A DNA stretch of 53,292 bases from Oehlia diaphana (GCA_003833135.1 QZLH01000299.1:1-53292), one strand, 5' to 3'; positions 1-11,298 are shown, numbered from the stretch's first letter. Notes: generated from the letters alone by a model not told the origin. Numbers and translations are program-made.

Positions 1-2280
1 CATAAAAATTGAATCACTGGATGCGGAGTTCGTTAACTTTGAATTTTAATATTATTGTTTACTATAAAATCACATGACTTTGACGCAATTTCGACCATTT
101 CGACTTTTGAAGGGGCCCAAGTCGAAATTATTTCGACCATTTCGACCATTTCGGAGGTAGAAATTAACCAATTTCGGTTTCATGTATATTTGTAATAATA
201 TAATTATTAAATAATTGAAATGAATTTTCCATATCTGCCAATTAGTAGAATTAAGGATTTAGATCATGAATGTTTAATTACTTTCCTAAAAATGGTCAAT
301 TTTTTGAAATGATTTTGTAATAATTTTAACATACTACAAAAATATATTTAATACATCAAAATGTTTTTATTATACTTTTGTTATTATTTTGTAATTATAT
401 TGTATCTAAGTCTATAAAAATAACTCAAAATAATAGCACAATAATTTTTTAATGTTTTTGCTATTATTTTATTATTATAATATAATTAACTTTGATATTA
501 TTTTAATATGTTAATCTTAAAAATACCTTAAAAATATATTGATATATTTTAAAAATTTTACAAAATAATTATACAATTGTTTTGAAAGCCATTGTATTTA
601 GGTCTATAAAAATATTTCAAAAAATTGGCTATTTTTAGTAAGGTAGCTAAGTGTGACGTTCATTAAAGATCAAACTGTTCCCAAATAAAAAAAGATCAAA
701 AATAATAATTCTTTTAAAATTTCTGTTATAATATTTGCTTTTCAACCTGAAAATAATAAATACATTCTAAAAAATAAAGGAAAATATTATAGTTAGTTTA
801 TTAAAAAAAAAGAAAATTCATTATAATTTAACAAAAAAAAAATTTAAAAATAATAAATTATCTAAAAAATAAATACAAATAAATTTTAATTAAATAATTT
901 ATTAATTTATGATTTAATCGGTTACAATTTAATAAATTATACTTAAAACTATTAATTATGATTTCTTAAATATTTCTATTGAATAATATATTTTTTTTCT
1001 TACAGAATGTTAAAAAAATTTTCAAATAATAAAAAAGAGAGTTACTGCTTGTATATAAAATAGAAAAACTACTATATATACTTTCAAAACTATTCAGCTT
1101 ACTTAACTTAAAAAACTAATAGGGAAACTGATGGGAAGACTAACAGAGAGTTTGTGAAAGAAAAAAATAATTTTATCATTATAGATAAATTAAATTCATA
1201 TCACATGATCTTGTAATACATATGGTTTAATTTGTGTAATACAATTTTATATTTTGAGTTGAAGTAACTTATAAAATATCCTAATTTTATTGATTCTGAA
1301 AAATCAGCCCATATGCATGTTTATATTTTTTAGTAATTTTTAGAAATATAAAATTACTTATTATATAAATTATTTAAATTTTTACTATACAGTTCATAAA
1401 ATTTAAAAATGTTATAATTTGATAAATATTATTAAATAAATTTACTATTATTTATAATAAAATGAATCTAATGAAATAAAGTTATAAAATTCATAAAAAT
1501 CTAGTTATTGGATTAAAAAATATTATAAAGAATTCAAAATACATCATATATTAAATATTGACTCTATAAGTATAAAATTACTATCATTTATATTATTTTA
1601 ATAAGACAAATCCAATGAATTTAAGATTATAAAAATTTAATTATAAAATATTGAAATATTCTTAAAATGGGTTTGAGTTAAATTATTAGCAGTTAAATTA
1701 CTAATAGTTAAATAATCAATATTCAAATTACTAATGGAAATTACAATAATAAATAATATTATTATTAAAAATTTTTTTCTTTAAACTTAATTTCATACTT
1801 TAATGGCTTAATAATTTTAATCCAATCTAACCCTAATCCTATACCTTAATACTAGTTCACCTAATTCTAATTCTATACTTTAGTTTTAATTCTAATTTAA
1901 CTCCAATCTTTCAACTGAAATTATTATATTGCTATGATTTCATTATAAAATTTTTATAAAACAAATTTATATTGAATAAAAAATAAACTTTAATTTATTA
2001 TAAAGCATTAACAGTTAATTTTATAAAAATTAAATAAAATAATTTATTAAATGTGTAAAGATGTGGATAATTTTACTGTGCTAAATAGAGTTTCTAATGG
2101 ATCAGATCAGATTATAGCAAATTTCCTATTAACTTAAATATTGGATGAAATATTTTTAAATAATTTTCACTACAATTAAGTTATATTTAGTTTTATTTAG
2201 TTTTTAGATCTTTATTTAGCTTTATTTGAAACTTACATTCTTTGTTACTTTTATATAATAGATCAAGTCAATTACTTGAC
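1..2280. other. AT-rich spacer without a recognisable gene
   Basis: No reading frame here resembles a protein I know. The stretch is mostly A/T homopolymers and short AT repeats. Three pieces of structure stand out and are listed separately: a fragment at the left edge that matches one arm of the foldback near 30.6 kb, a cluster of ATTTCGACC-like words at about 80-160, and an inverted-repeat element at about 277-643. Confidence 0.6.
277..643. repeat. Small inverted-repeat element (MITE-like)
   Basis: The left arm (about 277-310) and the reverse complement of the right arm (about 609-643) share roughly 30 bases, including CTAAAAATxG and CAATTTTTTGAAAT, with a few mismatches. The interior also repeats a word containing TCTATAAAAATA at about 408 and 603. 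There is no coding capacity. The layout fits a short non-autonomous DNA transposon, but the exact ends and a target-site duplication could not be fixed by eye. Confidence 0.4.
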
Positions 2281-2289
2281 CTGAATTCT

Positions 2290-3290
2290 ATTGGCTCCAT
2301 GTAGAATCCCAATAACTTTCAATTTCTAACAAGGTCTTCTCTCCAGTAATGACCATGCCCTTCATCATTTTATTTAGTTTTAAGGAATCGTTCAAGTATT
2401 TAGTCTCATTATGTGATTATGTCCTTCCCATTTAAGACCTACCTCTATGGCACCAAATTCCAGGCGATCATTATACTGTATAACCTAAAACTCGTCCCCT
2501 TTTCGACCAATCTTTTTCGATCATTGATCGTACAATGTTTTTTCTATCAACCGAAGCACAGCTCATGCCATCACTACGCACTAAACCAATGATAGTATTG
2601 TATCGATCATTTCGTACCATCCCTTTAACTTCGAAGAATCAAAAGGATTCTTTTCCTTACCCCGTAAAAACAGCATACTCTAGTATGCATAATTAATAAA
2701 ATCGAGATCATGATAAGACATTTGTCATATTCGTTACCACACGGTTCATAAATAATTTCTGCAATTCCTTAACACTTCTAACCGTGTATATATCATTCAT
2801 TAATACTCGAAGAGAGTTCGAGTTTTGGGTTTTCCTTAACTTCTGAAGAAGTAATTTCTTTCCATTCGACATCGGAAAATAAAGATTTAGTATCAGCATC
2901 GGCATCATTTATTATAAATGAATGCAGACATGACTCTCCGGGCAAATTTCTAGCGAATTCATAGATTACTTCTTCCACCTTTCGACCACTCTCAGCGTCC
3001 ACATGCAATTTGGAACTAATTTGGAGTACGCTTCTTCGAATTTTACAGGTCGATTCGGAAGATGAGGTATCAGATTCAAGTTGCGTATCAAGATATTGTG
3101 ATTCATTACTACCAATTGCGACAGTACGGAAGTTTTATCAACAACATTAGAAGTATTATTGGCGTTATTATTTGTGAGTGGGGTAAAGTTCGTGAAAACC
3201 CGTCATTAACTATATCGGAAATTCTATTACTAAAGCAGGGGTTGAATTGGTAAAATTTGTGAATTTCCATTGAGAATTATTGGGATTCAT
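2290..3290 (-). pseudogene. Decayed member of an expanded family, possibly PD-(D/E)XK nuclease-like
   Basis: Read on the minus strand, three frames in order give fragments of one protein. They are an N-terminal Asn/Ser/Thr-rich part, a middle part (3008 down to 2793) with SGRKVEEVIYEFARNLPGES and then HSFII, and a C-terminal part near 2560-2330 containing RLEFGAIEVG followed by YLNDSLKLNKMMKGM. The frame changes at least twice and there are in-frame stops, so this is a relic. The order of motifs resembles a multi-copy uncharacterised family of Rhizophagus, in which LEFGxxEVG could be the core of a restriction-nuclease-like fold. That assignment is from memory of family patterns. The region is less AT-rich than its surroundings, which also suggests former coding sequence. 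Confidence 0.5.
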
Positions 3291-3499
3291 TTCACCATAA
3301 AAAGCAAAAAAATCTGACCCCACCTCACTGGACGTTTTCCATTATTCTTGCAACTTAAAATGAAATCCAATTTCATCTCGTTCAAAATTGCATTAGCCTC
3401 ATTTCCCGTATAAGATTGATTAACAGCAACTGAGCCTACAAACCATGAAACAAAAATTGAAATTAACATTACTTTTCGCATTCGATAAATTAAAGTAAT

Positions 3500-5604
3500 A
3501 AATTTCAGGATATACCTTCAACTACTTCTGATTCGACAGTATTCCAGAACATTCCTCTTTTAATTGATTCTACAGAAATAACAAGGGAATGATTAAAAAA
3601 GGCTACACCGAATTTCACGCGGACTTAAGATGGACCCACCAGATATAATAACCCATTCCCAACACGTAGCCAGGCCACTTAGGTGGTTGATTTTGAAATG
3701 ATAACCCAACTCCTCTCTATCCAATCATCAAACTTAAATATAGATACTTGCCTTTAGCAATCCATCGTTAGGAATTGAAGTGCCTTCTTCCATCTGTTGT
3801 CTTTTAGACATACGATATGAACCTTGATATCAATGCCCTCAAACTGCGATTATAGTTTATTCAAAGAAAGGTAAATACAAGGGATCAAAAAGCGAATATT
3901 CAAACAATAAAAACTCACTTTCTTTTCGAGACTATGAATTTCCGTGCTATTCGTTTCTGTAGACATTAGAGTTAGAGTTACAAAGTTACAGAAATTTTTT
4001 ATCAAAAGGCTGTGCGATTATCTGTTTAACGAACACGTGCCATGAACAAATATGTTTAGATAACAGATCTTGGTTATAATAAATTTTTATACTATAGTCA
4101 AATGACATGTGATTTACACAAATCGAGAAACAATCGAAGCTATATTACCGGGAAATTTTATTGATACACTGCGCCAAATTTTGTTGAAGCGCGTGGGATT
4201 CATGATATTCATGTGAATAATTTCACTGCACGTGATGAAGATCAAAAAGATTTTCTTGGTGAAGATCAAAATGCCATGAAGAGTAATATATCCGAAATTT
4301 TTAAGGACTAATATAACAAAGATTTGACCAAATGGTCAGTGCGCATACCATTAATTTTTATTTGCGGAGTTATTTTCAATGATCTCACGATGTTTTTGAT
4401 TGATGAGCAGTAATATTTATATTTATTAGTTTTGCGCTTTACTTGTAAAAGGTAGATAGAAAAAATGTCTAACCAGCCCACTATATTTTATATGATTTGT
4501 AGTGTGTCTAATAATTAAAGGGAGTAGAAAGTGAGGAACATAGATTGATTAATTGAGTAACGTAAGATCACATAAATTACTCAATCTACTCCTATATGTA
4601 AGGCACCTTACGTTACTCCTTGTTACCCCTTGCAAAATCATAAATCTATTAATTTATAGTAATTACGTAAGGTAAATACACAAAATTCGGTCAAAATTTT
4701 TATTGCAAAAAAAAAATAGAAATATTTACATATATAATTAATAGTAAAATAATTTTTTTTATATATATTTATATATATTAAAAAGAAAGAAAATTTCTAG
4801 AATATTAAAAACTAAGGGTTCAAATAAAAAAAAAATTGACTGAATTTACAAATTTACTAGATGATTTTTAAACTATATAAAAATTTATAAAAGTTTATAA
4901 ATTCTTATAAACAAAATTCAGCTAATTTTTTTTTATTTGAAAGATAATGTTATTTATTAAAAAAAAAAGAAAAAATTATTTCATTACTAATTATTTCATT
5001 TACTAATTATAAATAATAAATTTTGAGCCAAATTTTATTAAAAAATTAGTGAAACTTCTATGCAGCTTAAAATTAATAAGTAAAATTAGTAAATTTTATG
5101 AATCTGGTAATTTATAGTAGGGATATGTATTAAAAAAAATAAAAATTTATAATGTATTATTAATAAAATAAAAATAATGATATTTTTAAATTTTTAATTA
5201 TAATTGCAATAAAAAAGCTTTATTTTTTGTAAAAAATTATTTCAAAAAAAAAAGAACTAAAATATTTAAAAACCTATAACAGATAATAAATACTATTAAT
5301 GCTATTAAAAATTAATAATTAAGGATTAAAATAAAATCTAATTTATCAAATTCAGATTTTATTTTGTAAAATATATTTAATTTTTTTTTTTTTTTTTTTG
5401 ATTTATTTAGATTTCTATTAAATCAGTTTTGCATTTATATTATTTATATTTATAATTTAGATAAGAAATTTATTGTTAGTCAGTCACGTGATGTAATTAA
5501 TGCTATGCAAATCGCATGATTATGTACATCCAATCAAGATTTGCTTAAGATAACGTGGTGTTCAAAAATCTAAAAGTTTAATTTAATAATTCTTTTCATT
5601 AAGA
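3500..5604. other. Spacer with one short coding-like remnant and a palindrome
   Basis: Around 4176-4410 on the plus strand one frame reads as protein-like text (VEARGIHDIHVNNFTARDE) for about 75 codons but contains an internal stop and no start, so it is probably a gene remnant of unknown origin. A perfect 12-base inverted repeat, GAGTAACGTAAG at 4555-4566 and its complement at 4607-4618, sits just downstream. The rest is AT-rich and holds nothing I recognise up to the start of the dehydrogenase gene. Confidence 0.45.
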
Positions 5605-6923
5605 ATGAATACAGAATTATCAGGACGTGTAGTATTAATGTAATTTAACTTTTATGGGACTGAATTTTTTTTTTTTTTAGTAATATATATTTGTGTATAT
5701 ATATATATTTATTTATTTAATCATTTATTATAGTACAGGTGCGTCAGCAGGTATCGGGGAAGCTACCGCATTTGAATTTGCAAAATATAATTCTAAACTC
5801 ATATCCTTTTCCTTTTCCTTTTAAAATAGATATTTTCATATGTAATAATAATAATCTTTAACTAGATTTTTCACATTTTATTAGCGAGACGTGCTGAAAG
5901 GCTACAAAAATTAAAATCACAAATTTTGGAAAAATATCCCAATACACAAATTCATACTTGTGAAGTTGACGTAAGAAATAAACAAGCAATTGACGATGTA
6001 ATCGTAAATTTACCCCTAGAACTTAAAGATATCGACGTATTAGTGAACAACGTAACGATAAATTTCCAAATTTAAAAAAAACATCTGATCTTTTTTGGAC
6101 AAGCCCTAAATATTTTTTTTTTTTTTGTAGGCTGGAATAGCAATTGGATTTGAAACTTTAGAAAATCAAACACAAGAAGAAATTCAAGCAACTTTAGAAA
6201 CAAATGTAAATGGATTAATATATGTTACTCAAGCTGTCCTTCCTAGGATGAAAGAACGCAATAGTGGTGATATTATTATAATGGGAAGTATCTCCGGTCA
6301 ACAAAGTCATGGATTTGGTAATTCTATTTATTCCGCTTCTAAATTTGCTGTTGAGGGAATTACTGAGTGAGTTGAAAGTATATATATATATTTTTTTTTT
6401 AAATAAAAAAAAAAATGTACTGACAAATTTGGAAATAATCTCATATTAGCTCCTTAAGAAAAGAACTAATTAAAACAAAGATCAGAGTTCTTTTGATTAG
6501 ACCAGGTAACAATAATTCATATCATATATCTCTAAATTTTATTCCATTTTATAAACATCTACTTTTCTTTTTAATTATATAGGATCTGTAGATACCGAAT
6601 TCACGTTGAATAGAAGTCGAGGAAATTCCGAATTTTCCAAAATCTATTATTCTGGATATGAACCTCTTGATGCAAAAGATATAGGTAATTATCCTTAATT
6701 AAATTTTATTTTCTAATTATTTTTGACCAAAATTTATTTCAATTATTTTCACTACTACCTTATTTTTTCAGCTGAATGTGTCGTATTTGGTGCAAATCGA
6801 CCTACAAATGTCGTAATTTCAGAATTAAATGTTCTTCCAAATGCTCAAGTTGATACTGTAACTATTCATAGAGATAATGATTTTAATCTCATGGAAGTTT
6901 TGTCAGAAAAATATAAAAATTAA
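5605..6923 (+). CDS. Short-chain dehydrogenase/reductase, yeast Ydf1-like
   Basis: Predicted NADP-dependent oxidoreductase of the classical SDR family, closest in memory to the yeast 3-hydroxy acid/serine dehydrogenase Ydf1 (YMR226C). Exons: 5605-5639, 5734-5800, 5875-6051, 6131-6366, 6450-6505, 6583-6684, 6772-6923. All junctions keep frame and give about 240 residues, slightly shorter than the yeast protein. Visible motifs are the cofactor loop TGASAGIG near residue 14, LLARRAERL, the NNAG motif, and the catalytic YxxxK as YSASK. They are followed by [27 protein letters not shown], a classical SDR C-terminal pattern. There is no signal peptide or membrane segment, so it is probably cytosolic. 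The start ATG gives the usual short lead into the TGxxxGIG loop. The second intron has AT-AC ends of the minor spliceosome and is listed separately. The true substrate cannot be read from sequence. Confidence 0.9.
5801..5874 (+). other. U12-type AT-AC intron in the SDR gene
   Basis: The intron begins ATATCCTTTT, the exact minor-spliceosome 5' site, and ends in AC. A branch-site match TCTTTAAC lies at 5855-5862, with its adenosine about 13 nt from the 3' end, inside the usual U12 range. Splicing here keeps the frame and yields KLILLARR, which aligns without a gap with KLILAARR of yeast Ydf1 as I remember it. The only nearby GT donor (at 5841) is reached through an in-frame TAA, so no ordinary GT-AG intron fits. 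Confidence 0.85.
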
Positions 6924-7168
6924 AATATATACAATGATACCAGTGAATACGAAAGAATACGAGAGATATTATTTATTTATCTTTCTTATCCAGTTGAATT
7001 TCTACCTAATTTAATAAATTAATACTAAAATATTAATTAGAAAAATTACTTTTATTTCTATTAATAAGACATATATATATGTCAAAAAAAAAATAAAATA
7101 AAATAAAATAAAAATAATAAAAGACCTATAACTCAATAAAGAACTTTTTTTTGAACACGCTCTTTTTA

Positions 7169-7312
7169 TTAAGAAAGTTTCTTTTCAACATTTTCAGAAT
7201 TTTCAGATCTTTCTTTAGAATTCACTACTATAAAATGGTAACTAATAATTAATGCCATTAAAATTGCTCCTAATGAGTTACACAAGGCAGCAAGTGTTGT
7301 GTCTCTAATCAT
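7169..7312 (-). CDS. OST4: Oligosaccharyltransferase subunit OST4
   Basis: A 47-residue protein starting MIRDTTLAALCNSLGAILMA and ending in a charged tail. OST4 is a single-span microprotein of the endoplasmic reticulum oligosaccharyltransferase, which transfers the N-glycan to nascent proteins; Ost4 helps hold the catalytic Stt3 subunit and the Ost3/6 subunits together. What supports the call is the family layout: a very short N-terminus (MI-D), one hydrophobic helix covering about residues 6-30 that ends in a YH motif, then a polar cytosolic tail. Human and yeast versions are 36-37 residues, so the tail here is about ten residues longer. The ORF has no intron. It is divergent from the PacC gene, and the 1.5-kb region between them contains the GCCAAG cluster. 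Confidence 0.8.
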   Translation of the reverse strand: MIRDTTLAALCNSLGAILMALIISYHFIVVNSKERSENSENVEKKLS

Positions 7313-7864
7313 TTTTGGTTTTTTTTTTTTTGTTCAGACGTGAAAGATGAGGAGTTTTGTTTTCAAATAATGGAACTAAATGAACAAGAAAAAGTTTTTA
7401 GTTTCTCTCCCTATTTTTTAAATAACGAGATACTTTTTTTTTGAATAGTTACATACTTGAGAAATATTTTCACAATAAACGATGAATAAACGAATAAATG
7501 AATAAAATGGTGATTATTATTATTCATTTAGAAAAAGAATAAAATGACAAAAATTTTTACGTGGCATATTTTGATTGGAACATACACGTGTAATTTGTAA
7601 ATCCTTTGAAATAAGGAGTACCGGGTACCAAGTAACATAAACGTTAAATGTGACAGCATTAAATGCACTGTAATTTTATCTAATTTCGAAATGCATACAA
7701 GATTTAGCACTCAAGAAAAGATCAAGAAAGATCGTTTGTTGTCAGGGGATTGTTATTGCCGTGAACCGTAACTATTTCGGTTGTGTTTCGATCCTAAAAT
7801 GGTTAATGATTTTCATCAAATTTACTATGTGTAAATCTCTTTTACATTTTTGTTTTGGCAATCT

Positions 7865-8576
7865 CTTGGCCAAAAGTAATTCAAGTCTTGGCAACCCTCC
7901 TTTCCTTAACAAAATAGTGTGACAAGTATTAGATTTGAGTAGAAGTATGTCAGATTTAAAAAAAAAAAAAAAAATTAAATATTTTTTAAAAAAAAAAATG
8001 AAATAGTTCAGATCTACTTACCGTTAAAAGATGATAATTAAGAACATTTGTTTACTTTTTCATATGGCCAAGACAATTAAAGTATCAATTAAAATTTAAT
8101 TAATAAGAAAATCATTGCAATAAAAGAATACAATGTTCTGCATAGAGTTTTCCGGGTTCTTGGCTCAATAAGAAAAATTCAATTAAATTACTGCGTAAAA
8201 AACGTTTTTTGTTGTTTGGCCAAGGTTCTTAAACATAATATTATTGTTTGTCCATAATAAGTTATTATTTTCATTTTTACCTTATCTCTTGGCAAATTCA
8301 AATGTTTTTTTAATAATCGATTATATTAAAATTTTTTTTTACCAAGAAATGAGAAAATTCTCTTGAGAAATTTTTGCAAAATTTTGCCAAGCATTTTTTT
8401 ATTTTGTATCACCAAACCCATTTTCCCGAATATTCCCTTTTAAATGATATTCTCCTTATTTGGTTAATGATTGGTTTATATTGTATCACCTTATTTAACT
8501 TAGTAAAAAGTATATACTTTATATATACTTTTTATATTATACAATAAAGTTTAATGTACGCGTCAGATTCCTTGGC
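7865..8576. promoter_or_regulatory. Cluster of eight GCCAAG sites (PacC/Rim101 recognition sequence)
   Basis: Exact GCCAAG or its complement occurs at 7865-7870, 7887-7892, 8067-8072, 8159-8164, 8219-8224, 8288-8293, 8386-8391 and 8571-8576. PacC is known to bind GCCARG, and Candida Rim101 binds CCAAG-type sites; one CCAAGAA also occurs at 8342. The cluster lies between the start codons of OST4 and the PacC-like gene and ends about 220 bp before the latter. In DNA this AT-rich, fewer than one such site would be expected by chance. Binding is inferred, not shown. Confidence 0.75.
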
Positions 8577-8616
8577 AAAAAAAATTCAAATTTTGCATGA
8601 GATTATAATTCAATAA

Positions 8617-8626
8617 TATATAAAAG
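8617..8626 (+). promoter_or_regulatory. Likely TATA box of the PacC-like gene
   Basis: TATATAAAAG lies about 170 bp upstream of the ATG at 8799 and just after the last GCCAAG site, the usual order of upstream sites, TATA box and start in fungal promoters. In such AT-rich DNA a TATA match alone is weak evidence. Confidence 0.4.
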
Positions 8627-8798
8627 GGTAAGCGATTCTTTGAAAAAAAAAGTAAAAAAATTTAAAAAATTATCAGATAACAAAAAAAAATATATATATA
8701 TATTTATATATATAATTTCAAAACCTTATATTTTTTTACTCATTAGAAAAAAAATAAATCATCACCCATAATAAAATAATTTTCAAAAAAAAATAAAG

Positions 8799-9522
8799 AT
8801 GTCTTATAATAATAATAATAATAATTCATTTGTAAACCCACTTTCACCTCCAGTTTCTGAAGGAAATAATTCGGAATTTATTTGTCTTTGGAAAAATTGT
8901 AATCGTAATTTTGAAGATGCGGAAACTCTTTATAGTCATCTCTCAACAGATCATGTAGGTCGTAAATCTACAGGAAATCTTTGTCTTGACTGTCATTGGG
9001 ATGATTGCGATGTTCGAACCACCAAAAGAGATCATATTACAAGCCATTTAAGGGTTCATGTAACATTAAAACCACACATATGTGAGGTAACGTATTTTCA
9101 CATATTGTATTTTTTAAAAGTTGTCTTTATAAAAAATAAATCCAATTTATCTAATCATTATTTTTTTTCTATATTAGAAATGTAAAAAAGCTTTTAAGAG
9201 ACCTCAAGATTTAAAGAAACACCACAAGATACATAGCGAATTACATCAACAACAATTAAGTCATATGAAAAGTCAACGTCTCTCAAAAAAATTTCGACCT
9301 CCAACACCTCCTTATTATAATATCCGTCAAGAAAGATTGTGTTCTCTTTCATCATCATCACAAAATTCTTCATTAAAAAAGAAATCGACTTCTACAACTC
9401 AACAAGCATTACCCTCAATTTCATTTTTCTCAGCTAATGAAATTTCTGATATTAAACCTATTTCTTCAATTTTACCTCAACAAAATTTTTCTTCAACTTA
9501 TACGAAAAATTTTCCCTGGTAA
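8799..9522 (+). CDS. PacC/Rim101-type C2H2 zinc-finger transcription factor
   Basis: Two exons, 8799-9086 and 9178-9522, give about 210 residues. Three zinc fingers fill residues 27-110. The first begins [10 protein letters not shown], the second carries the PacC hallmark [20 protein letters not shown], and the third continues across the splice with [24 protein letters not shown] between fingers 1 and 2 is also typical. PacC/Rim101 is the nuclear regulator of alkaline-pH responses. The N-terminus is Asn-rich; after the fingers comes a Ser/Pro/Lys-rich tail ending NFPW. Aspergillus PacC has about 670 residues with a long C-terminal region that controls proteolytic activation; here that region is absent. 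A GTAATG donor-like word overlaps the stop codon, so an unseen further exon is conceivable, but the next 400 bases show no coding character. Upstream sits a dense cluster of PacC-type sites. Confidence 0.85.
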
Positions 9523-9956
9523 TGATTTTAATGATAGTTTGATGTAATACCCGAATTTCTATGAAATTTGGTGATATTACAAAAAGAAAAAAAGAAAAAA
9601 TAATATATATATATTTGTAAATAAAAGGTTACATTAATCATTACTACTTTTTCTTTCTTTCTTTCTTTTTTCTCTCTATTCGTAAACTTTATTTAGTTAG
9701 AATTAGAAATTTCTTTCATTTGGCTTTTTCTTATTTTCTTTTTTTTAAAAAAAAATATTATGACACAATTTCGCTTTAAGGATTGGTAAAAATTATATAT
9801 AAATTACAACTTATTGCATAAGTAAATAAATAAAAATTCTCTTGGTTATTATTATTAATTATAAATATTAAACACCTTTAATCCGTACAAGTGCCAAAAT
9901 AATAATTGTTAAACAAACATTGTCCTGCTTCATCTAAAAATATATGCAATTATGAT
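9523..9956. other. Shared 3' region of two convergent genes
   Basis: The PacC-like gene (+) and the TMEM19-like gene (-) converge here. The stretch holds CT-rich and AT-rich low-complexity sequence (TTTCTTTCTTTC near 9655) and AATAAA-like words usable as polyadenylation signals on both strands. I see no reading frame of interest. Confidence 0.5.
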
Positions 9957-11298
9957 TCATTTTGTGTAAATTAAATCACAAATAAAAGCTGTTGTTACAC
10001 CTGTTACTAAAGATGACACAAAATTCACCTATAAAAAAATATATATAAATAAATATATATGAACAATCAAATTTAACAACGATTAATTAAATAACACTTT
10101 CCCCCCAAAAAAAATAATTTAAAATTTCTTACTTGATTATTATCTAATAAATCATACCCACTAATCGTTTTAGAATGTTTATTTTTTTGATAAGTAATTT
10201 TTTTTAAACTTTCATCATATTTAGAAATTTGTACAGTAGCTCCTAACAATGAATCAATTAATGAACCCATGAATCCTGATATTGAAGCTATTAATATTAT
10301 TTCTATATATCCTTTACATAAATTTGATAATCCTAATGATATTATTGCTGATAATCCAACTATAAATCCACCTAATATTGAAGCTAATAATCCTAATGGA
10401 GTAACTCCCCCATTTGTACCAGGTGGAACCTTTATCATTATAATCAATATAATTTATATTTAGTTATCCGAGAAAAGATTTTATGAGAAAGATCAAGAAC
10501 GTTATCTCACCTTTTTGAGTGTGGTTATTAGTATAGGCCATCCTTTATTAAGAATACCAAGTTCACTTGCCCACTATAAAAAAATTTTATTGTTATTATT
10601 TAAAAAAAATTCACCCCATTAAATAAAGCACTTACCGTATCTCCATTACATGTGGCATAAATTCTTTAAATAATAAAAAAAAAAAATTTAAAATAATTTA
10701 AAAGTAAAAAGATTCCTTTTACTTATAATTACCCAAGATACATGAAAAAAATGAATCTTGATCCACGATCATCTAATAAACATGATTCTTCATCACCATA
10801 ATAATATTGATGTATAATAGCAAGCATTGTCCCAACTAAAGCATTACTGAATACTTGAATTGCATTTCTTTGTCCACCTATATAATTTGAAAATTTTAGC
10901 AAGCAAAAAAAAAAAAGATTCTATTTTACTCCATAACTTACCTTCGTGATATTCTTCTTCAAGTTGCTTCTTTCTTTCCGCTTTATACTAATATTTATAT
11001 TGTTATAAAAATATTTCTCTCTAAATTAATAATAAAATATCCTTTTCAAACATAAACTTACCTTTGTTAATCTTGAACCAGTAAAATAAAATACTAATAA
11101 TACAACGGCAAAAACTGGCCAATCATTCTGTATTGTTCCTACGCCAACAAAAAATGCTGCTAATGCTCCAGAGGTAGATAAGGATTTTTTACGATAACCA
11201 TGTAATGTAATTAATAATGTAATGATAAACGTATAAAATAATTTCATTATCAGGAAAAAAATAAAATTAAAGTATGAAAAAAAAAAATTAGTTAGCAT
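9957..11298 (-). CDS. TMEM19/DUF92 family integral membrane protein
   Basis: Minus-strand gene with exons 11298-11062, 10987-10942, 10877-10733, 10663-10636, 10573-10511, 10429-10133 and 10028-9957; every junction stays in frame. DUF92 proteins are multi-pass membrane proteins, and the plant relative VTE6 is a phytyl-phosphate kinase. The family core is clear: GSRLTK followed by KKQLEEEYHEGGQRNAIQVF, then CNGDTWASELGIL, KKVPPGTNGGVTPLG, SLIDSLLGATVQ, and LDNNQVNFVSS near the C-terminus. About six to seven hydrophobic segments are spread over roughly 290 residues, close to human TMEM19 (about 330). The start is uncertain: ATG at 11298 gives a longer hydrophobic leader, while an in-frame ATG at 11247 (MKLFYTF) gives a simpler N-terminus. 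The 28-nt exon at 10636-10663 is small but carries the conserved CNGDT. Substrate unknown. Confidence 0.85.

Noticed and set aside
80..165. CRISPR-like short repeats
   Set aside because: The ATTTCGACC words are irregularly spaced without spacers of constant size, and the genome is eukaryotic.
5801..5901. Ordinary GT-AG intron in the SDR gene instead of AT-AC
   Set aside because: The only nearby GT donor lies beyond an in-frame TAA, and ending at the AG of 5864-5865 or 5884-5885 would add or remove residues from the conserved KLIL-ARR block.
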